In this document: in pieces, positions 37,772 through 46,600 of the stretch
Position numbering within the stretch: position 1 is the stretch's first letter
Layout of the letters: the number at the start of each line of letters is the position of its first letter
Assembly (NCBI GenBank): GCA_949317995.1
Contig: OX439051.1
Coordinates: 43,713,250 to 43,777,249 of the forward strand
Direction of reading: 5' to 3'
From: Acholoe squamosa
Lineage: Eukaryota > Annelida > Polychaeta > Phyllodocida > Polynoidae
DNA length: 64,000 nt
Notes under the pieces: model-generated
The model's database searches: none
Seen by the model: the letters and a program-made list of their open reading frames with translations, nothing else
Told to the model about the DNA's origin: nothing
Position numbers and translations under genes: made by a program

Positions 37772-37820
37772 GTAAGCTGATGTTGTCTTCATATGGAGAA
37801 GTCACTAGGTAAAGAAACTG
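37772..37820 (+). other. Exon-like island conserved between U1 and U2
   Basis: The preceding TTTCTACTTTATCTTTGCAG looks like a 3' splice site and the following GTGAGT is a strong donor, giving a 49-nt putative exon that contains an ATG at 37793 opening MEKSLGKET across the donor. From TATGGAGAAG onward, 38 consecutive bases are identical to U2 (48085-48131 plus donor), while flanking sequence differs at roughly one base in eight. GCAG|GTAAGC could alternatively itself be a donor. Either a short real exon (coding or lncRNA) or a remnant of a duplicated gene. Confidence 0.35.
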
Positions 37821-37870
37821 GTGAGTTTATATATACATTAGTCTTGAAACAAATAAACCCATGGGATAAC

Positions 37871-37926
<56 letters not shown>
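37871..37926. repeat. (AT)n microsatellite
   Basis: About 28 uninterrupted AT dinucleotides. They are absent at the paralogous place in U2 (48180), which has only ATAGATATC. Confidence 0.98.
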
Positions 37927-37928
<2 letters not shown>

Positions 37929-37953
37929 CATAAGTAGGACAGCGCATCACACA

Positions 37954-38045
37954 CTGTTCTATATATGTGACATGTACTGCAAGAAGGGGTCTTAGTTCCC
38001 CTGCTCTAAGCCCCCTTTTCGCAGATCGTGTCACATATGTAGAAC
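37954..38045. repeat. Imperfect palindrome with about 40-bp arms
   Basis: GTTCTATATATGTGACATGT at the left pairs with TCACATATGTAGAAC at the right, and the inner CTGCAAGAAGGGGTCTTAG pairs with CTAAGCCCCCTTTTCGCAG. The short ORFs on the two strands (both MT-A-RGL-like) are mirror products of this palindrome and not genes. Confidence 0.8.
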
Positions 38046-38599
38046 ATATTCACCAAAATCCTTTACTTAATAGTCTAGACTCTGACCATGAAGTAGAATA
38101 TGAAGGGTACTCAGGAGGGATTCATGACAATACTGCTACTGTCAGTCCACCACAAGGGTTTTAAAGTAGAGTGCCTCTTATTCTGAAAATCAGTAGTAGC
38201 TGACCTGATTTGTATCCTGCTGTATGCACTACAGCGGTATTTATAGCCCATTTGCAATTGTAGCTGAGAGTGTAAGATTCTTTTTATTCCTTATTGGGGG
38301 GGGGGGGGTCATAGCTAAGATTTCCATATGGTTTGGGTGGGTCCTGAGGCACAATTTATCTTCTATATGCATTCAAACATGAATTTTACACAATGAGGCG
38401 TGAGTGATTTTTTTTTTCAAAGTGACCATCCAGGCCCTTACAAAAGAGCACAATTTTTCTTATTATATACAATCAAGAGGTACCCTAGGGGGGGTAACCT
38501 CCATAGAAATTGTTTGATGTACTTCGAGAATTACCCAAGCCAGGAAAATAATAGTGATTTTCAATGCACACCAAATTCACTCACGCTTCAGAGTCTTTT

Positions 38600-39085
38600 A
38601 CTGGCCAGTAAAAGATGGGCCTTATGTGTGTATAAATGACTCTAGATAGGTAGTAAAACCTCTTTATTAGTTGTCTGAGTGTTCTTATTGCTATATGATG
38701 TATAATGAGCTGTGGGAATTCTCATAAAGGTCGATAGAACGTGAAGCATCAGTGAAGCATGTAGGGTTTTTGGATGGTTGAAGGTAAAGTGTTATGATGT
38801 CAACCTATCATCTTGGTGTATGGTGTTTCTATTATTTCTATTTCACCATAGACATGTTTGAGTTATTGAAAAAGAGTTTTTTTTTGTACATCAAAATATA
38901 TTTCTGTACAACATGGCATACACACATTGCGAGAAGTGTAGAAATTTTGAATTTTTCTTGTTCAAAGCATTAGTAATCAGTCAAGATGGGCCGTATGTGT
39001 ATAAATATAAATGACTCTAGACAGGTAGTATTACCTCTTAATTCATTGTTTATGCAACCCCATTGGTATATGATCATACGGTAAA
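38600..39085 (+). repeat. Short direct repeat pair
   Basis: A block with AGATGGGCCTTATGTGTGTA, TAAATGACTCTAGATAGGTA and ACCTCTT (from about 38600) recurs from about 38977 in slightly altered form. It lies just upstream of the polymerase relic and may mark an element boundary. Confidence 0.7.
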
Positions 39086-39233
39086 ACCATATGCAACAAG
39101 CAAAACTTTGTTCAAACAAAGTATGTGTCCCCCTCTAAGGCAAGACGATTAGCCTTGCACTGGTCAGTTCAAGATACACAAGACTTAAGTGACAACACGG
39201 TAGAACTTTCTTGTTTACCCACCTCCATCACCT

Positions 39234-39864
39234 ACGACCTTCCAGTTCAAATAGTTCCAATATGCCAACCTTAAAATGTTGGCATTCTATAAGGACTTTC
39301 TCCTTGAATACATAGACGAAAAAGACTTTGAAATGTGTGAAATGGACACTGACAGATTCTACTTTGCTTTGAGTGCAGAGAATCTAGAAGATGTGATTAT
39401 TCCTGAAAAACGTGAGGCTTTCTTTAGAGAACATCACAAACGGTTGCCCTCTGAATCTTGTGAAAATTCTCACCACAGAGAAACCTACATTCAAACCAAA
39501 GCATTGGGTAACTTATGGTTACCTCAGCCCTGCTGCCAGAGCTGTCTGGTGTTTGATAAAAGAACCCCCGGATTGTTCAAAGAGGAGTGGGAAGGGGATG
39601 AAATGACCACCTTGAACTCCAAATGTTACATAGGCACTGGCAAAAAAGTGCCCTTTAAACTAAGTTGTAATTCAAAAACAAAACAACTTAATGACTGAAA
39701 AGCTGGACAGTGAGAATGTTGTCATGGTAGTTAACAAAGGATTTAAAGTAGTTAACCACAGCGTTACTACCTACTCTAAAAAAAAAAAACAAGGGTGAAG
39801 TTATCAGTATATAAAAAGAAGGGTGTGTGAAGATGGAGTAAGCACCTCACCCCTCTCTATTTAA
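39234..39864 (+). pseudogene. 3' fragment of a family-B DNA polymerase (Polinton/virus type), broken
   Basis: The main open piece (39276-39698) carries the polymerase active-site region: a YxDF-like helix, then MDTD followed by R instead of the usual S, an FYFAL strand, then DKRTPGLFKEEWEGDEM and a late SK-Y segment. This arrangement is typical of protein-primed PolB in Polintons/Mavericks, adintoviruses and bidnaviruses. Family-like codons continue upstream of 39276 but meet an in-frame TAG (39252-39254). Downstream the reading frame shifts near 39690, and family-like sequence (NKGFK, TTYS, IKRRV, DG-ST-PL) continues to a TAA at 39862-39864 that fits the usual C-terminus. Both breaks and the D-T-D-R change argue for an inactive remnant. 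The N-terminal exonuclease and most of the palm are absent. Confidence 0.75.
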
Positions 39865-40340
39865 ACAATGGCTTTTGCTTGTGTTTGTCTCCCTCTAGTT
39901 TTCTTTTTCTCACTTTACTTAAAGTTATACATTTTAAAATAAAAAAGTTGGTTTTTTCTAAACATTTTGTTCATTTTTTTGAAAAAAAAATTTCAATAAA
40001 AACAAACATTTTGTGTAAAAAAACATGTGTTAAAGTATCATATGGTGCAACAAAAATGAACATTTTATACACAAAAAAAAATGAACATTATCAAAAAATT
40101 TATAAACATTTTACAAAGTTAACGCAAAAGTGAACGTTATCACCCAAAAAAAAACAAAAAAAAAACTATTCAAAAAAGTGAAAACTATACAAGTTCACAA
40201 CAAAAAATAAAAATCTGGCGCTAAAGAAAACATTTTGGGTGTATTTGACAAAAAAACTAGTAGGTTTATTCTTTGCGTCAACTTCACCAGATAACTGGTT
40301 GTAACAGTTCATATCTGGTTAGATTAAGTCATCATTTAAG
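39865..40340. other. Extremely AT-rich, A-run-laden intergenic stretch
   Basis: Contains many runs of 5 to 11 A and repeated AACATTTT / TGAACATT motifs, with only rare G/C. A TATATAAAAAG motif lies just before, at 39810-39820. Composition is unlike anything else in the window and matches spacers between genes of AT-rich DNA viruses. It could hold the promoter of the downstream ORF. Confidence 0.6.
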
Positions 40341-41213
40341 ATGGAAAGTTTAGAGGCAATGATAGTAGAACAAAGCACAGAAACTCCACCTTATGAATAT
40401 TACATGCGGCCAGCTCTACAAAGTGTTGCTCTGTACAGCAAAGCTTCTGCTGTAACACCTGACAATGATGTTATTGCTATTGCATGTAGATGTTCAGAAA
40501 AAACCTTTTGGGAAGTAATACCTGCAGAAAACATTTGTTATTTTAGAGGACCTGAACCAGACACTGTTGACCACTGTTTAACTAGTGTTAAAATGTACAA
40601 ATATTTCTCTTCAGCCTTTTGGGACGCGTACAGGAACTGCATGCACTATTGTCGAGTGAAAAGTGTAAACTTAATAACGCAAGATTGGTGCATCGGTGTA
40701 TACCAGTTACACACTGAACCTAGCTGTCCTAGGCACTACACAAGGTACACTTTAAGAAGTGTGAAAAGATTTGCTGTTACCATGCAGCAGTTAGGGTGTA
40801 ATCCCATTGTAGGGGTGTTTTGCCAGTGTAATTGTAAAATACAAGTATCTGCTATAGCTAAAACCATTTGTTTCACATGTCTACAGGTCACGTTGGAGCT
40901 TCACGCCTTAAGTATACCTGGAGTGAAAAATCATTTCTCGTTTGAGGTAAACTTCAAGGATGGTTTTACATCTAGTCTTTTATTAGGACCTAAAAACAAC
41001 GAAACTTACTTCCTGGCACAGGCTTTGTTTGAACATGCTATAGCTAACATAGCTAAACTGAACAGTTTTTGTTTCCACAACACGTGGAAAACTAGTCTCA
41101 CAGGTCAAAGCTGGTGTCAAGCAAGTGAATTTACACACAACAAATGCTTCTGTTGTATCTGTGCACATCCCGGTAATGGAAATGAACAGGTTGTGTTATA
41201 TTTTAAAATATGA
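40341..41213 (+). CDS. Intact cysteine-rich ORF of unknown family, 290 aa
   Basis: The longest intact ORF in the window that is not explained by repeats, starting at an ATG in AAG-ATGG context and ending in TGA at 41211-41213. The protein is not recognised. It has roughly twenty cysteines, including GVFCQCNCKIQ (about residues 158-168), ICFTCLQ (about 175-181) and KCFCCICAHP near the C-terminus, which could be zinc-binding pairs. There is no signal peptide and no clear membrane segment. It lies 476 bp downstream of the broken DNA polymerase on the same strand, across an AT-rich spacer, so it is probably a gene of the same integrated virus or Polinton-like element. An uninterrupted 290-codon frame next to a broken polymerase suggests either recent integration or selection. 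A viral accessory or capsid-related role would be a guess. Confidence 0.55.
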   Translation: MESLEAMIVEQSTETPPYEYYMRPALQSVALYSKASAVTPDNDVIAIACRCSEKTFWEVIPAENICYFRGPEPDTVDHCLTSVKMYKYFSSAFWDAYRNCMHYCRVKSVNLITQDWCIGVYQLHTEPSCPRHYTRYTLRSVKRFAVTMQQLGCNPIVGVFCQCNCKIQVSAIAKTICFTCLQVTLELHALSIPGVKNHFSFEVNFKDGFTSSLLLGPKNNETYFLAQALFEHAIANIAKLNSFCFHNTWKTSLTGQSWCQASEFTHNKCFCCICAHPGNGNEQVVLYFKI

Positions 41214-41333
41214 AATAAACAGAGAGAACTGCACAACCATGGGTAACCAAATGTGGCCTTTGTTCCCCTCAGACTGTGTCCTCGGGGACCCCATTTGGTG
41301 CCCACGGTTGTGCAATTCTCTCTGTTTATTTCA
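41211..41333. repeat. Long hairpin overlapping the ORF stop
   Basis: The left arm TGAAATAAACAGAGAGAACT then GCACAACCATGGG (from 41211) pairs with the right arm CCCACGGTTGTGCAATTCTC then TCTGTTTATTTCA (ending 41333), with about five mismatches over 43 bp. The left arm begins exactly at the TGA stop of the upstream ORF. Inner TCCCC and GGGGA can pair as well. It may be a terminal inverted repeat or hairpin of the element, or an inserted MITE. Confidence 0.85.
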
Positions 41334-41460
41334 TCAGTCATTATTGTGCAATTTCTAAGTAATGTTTCATCAGCAATTGCACAATACCCATTTGCTATTT
41401 CGTCATGGTTATTGTGCAATTCTATAAACCATGGCACAATACCTGTTCATACGTAGCTCA
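41334..41460. repeat. Secondary inverted repeats with TTGTGCAATT core
   Basis: ATTATTGTGCAATTTC (about 41340) and GCAATTGCACAATA (about 41377) are complementary, and TTATTGTGCAATTCTATA with ATGGCACAATACC follows. The TTGTGCAA word is shared with the hairpin upstream, so the two structures are probably parts of one palindromic element. Confidence 0.65.
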
Positions 41461-41740
41461 TACGTTTTCATGAGGTCACTTCCAGTTTGTAACTAGGTCA
41501 AACCAAAGTATTGCGTAATATATGTAATTTATGTAACTAGGTCATGACATATATTCCAGCTCTCTGATTGGTTGAAAAAACTAGGTTGTGACCTTGTGAT
41601 GTCACTTCCTGTCAAATCCATGCTTCTGATTGGTTAAAATGGGTCAAATGGGGTCACTTCTGTTCTGCAAGTGGGTCATGACCTAGTTAGTAGCTGAAGC
41701 TATGCGCTGAGTTTGCATGCATATACTACTTCTAGTGTTC
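41461..41740. other. Non-coding sequence with AGGTCA-rich direct motifs
   Basis: GAGGTCACTTCC, TAGGTCAAACC, TAGGTCATGACA, GGGTCACTTCTG and GGGTCATGACCTAG recur within 200 bp. AGGTCA is the half-site bound by many nuclear receptors, but here the repetition is more likely simple sequence derivation. Confidence 0.35.
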
Positions 41741-41744
41741 ATTG

Positions 41745-42105
41745 TGTAATGGTTTGTATTACCAGTTCGGTGGTTCGGGCCTTAGGGATTATGGAAAAAA
41801 GAGTAAGGCGGTAATTCAAGTGTATGCCAACGGATTTTATTGATAGGACACTTAGCGGCTTCCCGGAAGGTGGTGATGGGGCAGCTAATATTAATGGATA
41901 TCTAGTTCTATATGCCTGGAGGGCCTCTGACGTAGCGGCTGAGCCCCGGTCTTTATATATGGATCTTGGTGTTTGTTGCCAGATGTCCCCACAGGCCCGG
42001 ATCGGTGCTGCCACCTATCCGGAACCTGAGGAACACCCAGCGACTGGACTCACCCTCCACGCCAGACGGTACTCGTACATATTGTTATAATGTAATACCT
42101 CTACA
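41745..42105 (+). mobile_element. Solo LTR, copy 1, with 4-bp target duplication ATTG
   Basis: Starts TGTAATGG and ends ACCTCTACA, flanked by ATTG on both sides (41741-41744, 42106-42109). An internal TTTATATATGG is a plausible promoter. It is homologous along its length to 49922-50297 (shared blocks GTGTATGCCAACGGAT, GGGCCTCTGACGTAG, CAGATGTCCCCACAG and CGGATCGGTGCTGCCACCTA). The U2 paralogue at about 50500-50530 (GTGTTCATTACAAAGGGATT) is the uninserted site. TG...CA ends and a 4-bp duplication suit Ty3/Gypsy- or BEL-type LTRs. No internal retrotransposon genes remain. Confidence 0.85.
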
Positions 42106-42782
42106 ATTGCAAAGGAATTTTTATGCTGATTTAAGTTGGAACCTGAAATCTTAATCTGAATAGGAACAAAGCTGCATATTTAACCAAAGTCATCATTTTA
42201 GAAGGAAAATTGAAGGAGAATCATCTTTATTTAGCCATTGACCTTAAATAGTGATTTTGAATAGATTTGTAGTGACTATTAATGATAACATGGATATTTG
42301 TAGTGTAGTGGATGCAGTGGAGCTATATCAATTATCCATCACTGTCATGCAAAAATGAAAAGCTGATGTTTAAATCCCACAGCAGGCACCAAACACTGGT
42401 GGTGTAATTGGTTTAAATCACTTAATGTGGTTATGGGGATTTTAAGCTGTGATTTATGATGTGTGTGGTCTTATCTTTTTCATAACTTCAAATGGCATTG
42501 CCTACCATTTATTTGAACTTCTTATTTTGAATCTTGCTGTAGATGACACATGTCAATTAACACTCAGTGTTATAAAATACAATATTGGACTGTTCTAGCA
42601 CTCATGTGTTAACATATTTCAGCCTCTGATTTAGCCTGCATTTATACGAGGTCTGCACTTACATTAAGTATAAAAACAGGTGAATCTTGAATTTTAAAGC
42701 CCTGCACTAAAATGGGCCACTACGGTAGGTGCTCACTAGAAATACCATTAGTGAAATTTATTCATCACTAAGATAATATTTA

Positions 42783-42838
<56 letters not shown>
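42783..42838. repeat. (TA)n microsatellite
   Basis: About 27 TA dinucleotides, uninterrupted, at the distal end of U1. Confidence 0.98.
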
Positions 42839-42841
<3 letters not shown>

Positions 42842-43009
42842 GGTTCCCAAGAACTCCTTTTCAGGCTATACCAAAGTGCTGTAGACCCAGACCACCTTAT
42901 TCCTCCTTATACCACGATTTGTGGGTTACACAGTGCTTTTTGGGGTCTATTCCCATCCACATATCTGTCGATATTGCACACCCTATAGGCTGTAACATCA
43001 ATCTTGGAA

Positions 43010-43082
43010 GGCGTGCGGTTATCCAGGTAAGGCGTGCGGTTATCCAGGTAAGGCGTGCGGTTATCCAGGATAACCGCACGCC
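43010..43082 (+). repeat. Three 21-bp repeats ending in a perfect palindrome
   Basis: GGCGTGCGGTTATCCAGGTA plus A is repeated, and the third copy runs into its own complement (GGCGTGCGGTTATCC, one base, GGATAACCGCACGCC at 43052-43082). The inverted copy at the array edge could reflect fold-back during expansion. CACATGT repeats follow at 43087-43110. Confidence 0.9.
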
Positions 43083-43135
43083 TCTCCCATGTCACATGTC
43101 ACATGTCACATATTAAAACCCACGAAATTTTCCAG

Positions 43136-43207
43136 GCCAGGGCAGGGCTCGAACCTACAGCCTCAGATCCCTAATCCAACTCCCTATGCATTGCGCCACA
43201 GGGACTG
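43136..43207 (-). repeat. tRNA-derived element head (SINE-like), minus strand
   Basis: On the minus strand an A-box-like TGGCGCAATGCATAGGG and a B-box GGTTCGAGCCC stand about 27 bases apart, as in tRNA genes. The cloverleaf is imperfect and no 3' processing site was verified, so it is called a tRNA-derived repeat and not a functional tRNA. Confidence 0.65.
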
Positions 43208-43252
43208 ACGAGAGAAGCTTGGTTAGAACCAAGTCTGGATATGATACAAAGC

Positions 43253-43480
43253 TGTGTGCGCTGTCGCTGTCCGCTGCCGGGCGAGGAGGTGTATTATACA
43301 CAAACATAACTGCGAGAAGAGGAGACGCGGTGGTCTAGCGGTTAGCACGTCGCGCTCAGCCGTGAGGGGTCCGCGGATCGAATCCCGGCCGAGACACATC
43401 TTTTTTCGCCGTGTGCGCTGCCGCTGTCCGCTGCCGGGAGAGGAGGTGTATGTACCGATCGTGTACACACAATGGCTGGC
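43253..43480 (+). repeat. tRNA-derived element (Glu-like A box) between direct repeats
   Basis: GGTGGTCTAGCGGTTAGCAC (A box region, 43329-43348) and GGATCGAATCCC (B box, 43374-43385) give a tRNA-Glu-like promoter pair. A GTGTGCGCTG-CGCTGTCCGCTGCCGGG block lies on both sides (43253 and 43412), so the tRNA-like part is bracketed by duplicated GC-rich sequence. Probably a SINE or a composite of two. Confidence 0.7.
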
Positions 43481-43577
43481 ATCGAGTCCCGGGGAGGGGG
43501 AATAATTTTTGTTTTCAACTTGAATTTATTGGTATAATATTGATTATTTATTGGTTTCGTGGTATAAAATAAGTAGA

Positions 43578-43685
43578 CAATGGATAACTGATGACTCGTG
43601 GGTGTTATCGACGATAATAACACTCGGCCTACGGCCTCGTGTCATTATTCGTCGATAACCCCCACTCGTCATCAGTTATCCATTG
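43578..43685. repeat. 108-bp imperfect palindrome
   Basis: CAATGGATAACTGATGACTC, GTGGGTGTTATCGACGATAA and CACTCGGCC read outward from a central TACGGCCTCGTG to GTCATCAGTTATCCATTG on the other side. CpG-rich loop. Likely a MITE or fold-back sequence. It lies at the U1/U2 junction region. Confidence 0.9.
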
Positions 43686-46600
43686 GTTACTTGTTCATCA
43701 GTGGGCCTGGTGCTCAGAGTGGCTGGTGATAGCGTCCAGTGTGTAAGTTAGGCAGTCAGACAGTAGGGAGTCAGCATTGTGTGTGAAGAGGCACTGAGGG
43801 CACGGTCTCCCACTGGCTGATGCTAAGGTGCCGGGTGCCAGCATGGGGTGCCAACTGTCAAAGATCTCGTGTGTTATGAGTAAGGTCCCATGCTGTAGCT
43901 ATAGCTTACCTGTCTGTCTTGGACTAGACAAGTTCAAAGTTGAAAGTGACAGAAGCATTTGTTTAATATTGATTCCATTATATGCCACAATATGATCCGT
44001 CAAAGTGCTAACACTGTTGTTGTTTGTTAAGGCTCTAAAGGTGTCAAAATACACCAGAGAACATCAAGAAACATTCATACGAATATTGCTATAACACGGG
44101 CCATCTTTTTGGGTAGAGGTATAACAACAAGTGATACGTGAGATGTAAAATTCCAATTCAGACTTGATCTATTGAAAGTTTGAGGTTTTCATGGACTAAG
44201 CAACATGGGTCGGAATATATGGCAATGGACAAAGGAAGTGGAGTCTCTCCACTATGGTGAGTTCAGAGAGCAGACATTGCCTACTATAAATTCAATCCTC
44301 CCTTCACCTGTTGAGGCCTCACTAAAAGCAGAATACTCCTTGGGGGCTCGCCCTCCTTCAGTGTCCAGGCCACCCAACTTACAACCATCTCCATCACTTA
44401 AAAGGGGAGGGCCTAAAGCCTCTGGTGAAGTCCCTGGAAACATGCTGGTCTTACTAATTGGATCATGATATAGAACTTGTAGCGTTAAAGATAGATTACC
44501 TTTAATAGTTCCTCTGCTCATGAGCTAAAGTTTGACAAATTATTGGAAATGGGAACATAATTAGAAGTCATTTTGGTCTACTTGTCTGGCCCTTCCCAGA
44601 AAGGGAAAACCATTTTATTGAACAGTTTTTCCTGACAAACGGACATGTTTTATCTTATCTTTCATCTCTGCTCTCTAGGTTTTCTAAAGGAACCAACTCC
44701 TCTGCCCATTCTAACATAATAAGACTTGATATAGTCAGGGTCGATGACAGCATAAACAATATGTTTCACATGATCATGCCATGAGCTATTTATTGGTTTA
44801 TGATATCTAAGAAGTATTTGAATTGCTCTGAAATGTGTGCTATTCATCTGATACACATGATCATAGCTTTAAAGATAGAAAATAAGGGTCAATCACGATG
44901 TGATTTGGTGGATATGTCGGTTAATATAGTCATAATTCAGTTGATATGTGTTTCTCCTATGTATACTTTTTTTATATCAAAAATAACTGGATCAACATCA
45001 GTCAGAATAGAGCAGTGGAACACTACCCCCCCCCCCCTCAAATAGATATACATAGAACTCTTGAAGTTGGATGCATTGTCATATGGGTGAAAATCTGAGA
45101 TGTGCACCAATTGCAAAATAACCGATTTAATGGCATTTATTGCTTACCACGTGGACCAGGAGGGTGTTTCACCACATAACATACGGCCCCCTATGTGACA
45201 TATGGTCCCCACATGTGACATACGGCCCTTTTTCTGTTTCTGTTCAAATTTCCACATCCTAAAATATTGGATGCGGACCTCCACATGTGGATGCAGACTT
45301 TTACCTGTTTCTGTTCAAGATACGGAAATCAGAAATCCCACATCCAGGCCATATAATTTCATTTAAATGTGGAGGGGTAAGGGTGTACCCTGTATGTTAA
45401 AAATGTGAGAATATGGGTTTTTTTTTCTTGTCCGTATGTCAGGAAAAAGTTTATATAGGTACATGGGAGATTTAAGGTGGCTGGGTGGGAGAGGGGTTCG
45501 GGGGTGAAACAATGAACACGGTGCACTTCATAAGATGTAAGGTAGGCATATATTATTCAAATGTACAGCACACTGTTAAACTGGGGCAAGGGTTTTTACA
45601 GTAGATTACTTCTATTTTTGGAAAACAGTATTAGTTGCTGTCAGTACAAATCCAATGCCCAGACATGGGTTGCCCTGTACCCAGTACAGCGGCCTTTATA
45701 GCCCATTTACAATTGGGGCTGGGATAGAGGCCAAACCCCAAGAAATTAGAAGAATAGAATTGAATAGAAGTGACAAATACTCCTACAGTGTATAGGCCTA
45801 AGCACTACCATGAAATCAGCCTGAGCAATTGTTGTATTTTCATGGTAGTGTGCACCTCAGACCTTATGCACGAGGTAATGAAGTATAAGTACAAACCATG
45901 AGCTTTCTGATGGGAACTCTCTCAAAGAAGAGCTCACTCCATTTCCAAATCATTTTGTGTTTAGTCATGCGTATTAATAGGTCATGAAGACTGCTCATCA
46001 CAATCTGTCAGTTCTTTTGTATTGCCAGATTGCTTTGTCTGAGTATGATGTTGTGGAGGCTACAAAAGAGTCATTAAACCCAGTATCCTAAGAAGGTTCC
46101 TGGTGCAGGGCCCAACCACCATCCTTCTGTCATGTAGATCCTATGCATAAGATGCCAACATTAGAATATCCTTATCCCCACACAGCCTGCATTTGAAATA
46201 TTGAGATAGGAATGTAATTAAAACTCTTTATGACCCATATGCCTGAGCTATTAATAATATTTAGATGTAGATGATATCTTATCTTTCATCTCATATCACT
46301 TATAGAAAGCATGAGGGGTAGGTATTAAAAGAAACTCTCTCGAAGAGTTAACTCCATTCCTAAAATCATTTTGCAGTTAGTGCACCACACCTATAAATAG
46401 TTCATGAAGACATATTACTGGAAGAGCAGGGAAATGACGATATAGAAGCAAGGAATCATTTATGAGCACTCAAATGGTACTATTTAAGTATGAAATATCT
46501 TAAGGTCAGAAAATCTCCAATGGCACATACATTATGGTGAGGTCTACAAATGTTGATAATATTATGCCTTACTCTGTTACCCCACGATGAGTGTGCTTAA

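Larger units (their letters stand above)
32310..42790 (+). repeat. Segmental duplication unit U1
   Basis: Ordered similarity to U2 and U3. 32320-32500 matches 43698-43865 (GCCAGCATGGGG-GCCAACTGTCAAA). 34030-34330 matches 44430-44660 and 52350-52560. 36600-37860 matches 47040-48170 and partly 58080-58860. 42140-42780 matches 50520-51060. Within it 33000-33960 contains a weak inverted arrangement of GGGC/GCCC-rich blocks (TTTTGTCCTC at 33075 and its complement near 33758). The polymerase relic, the novel ORF and the minisatellites are specific to U1. Confidence 0.75.

Noticed and set aside
41117..41456. ORFs of 67, 77 and 106 codons around the hairpin
   Set aside because: Both strands are similar because the DNA is palindromic. 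They overlap the end of the 290-codon ORF.
41461..41740. Nuclear receptor response elements (AGGTCA words)
   Set aside because: Short words with irregular spacing in simple-looking sequence. No promoter nearby.
41739..42154. Overlapping ORFs of 62, 88 and 91 codons
   Set aside because: Located in a solo LTR and not preserved in the second copy.
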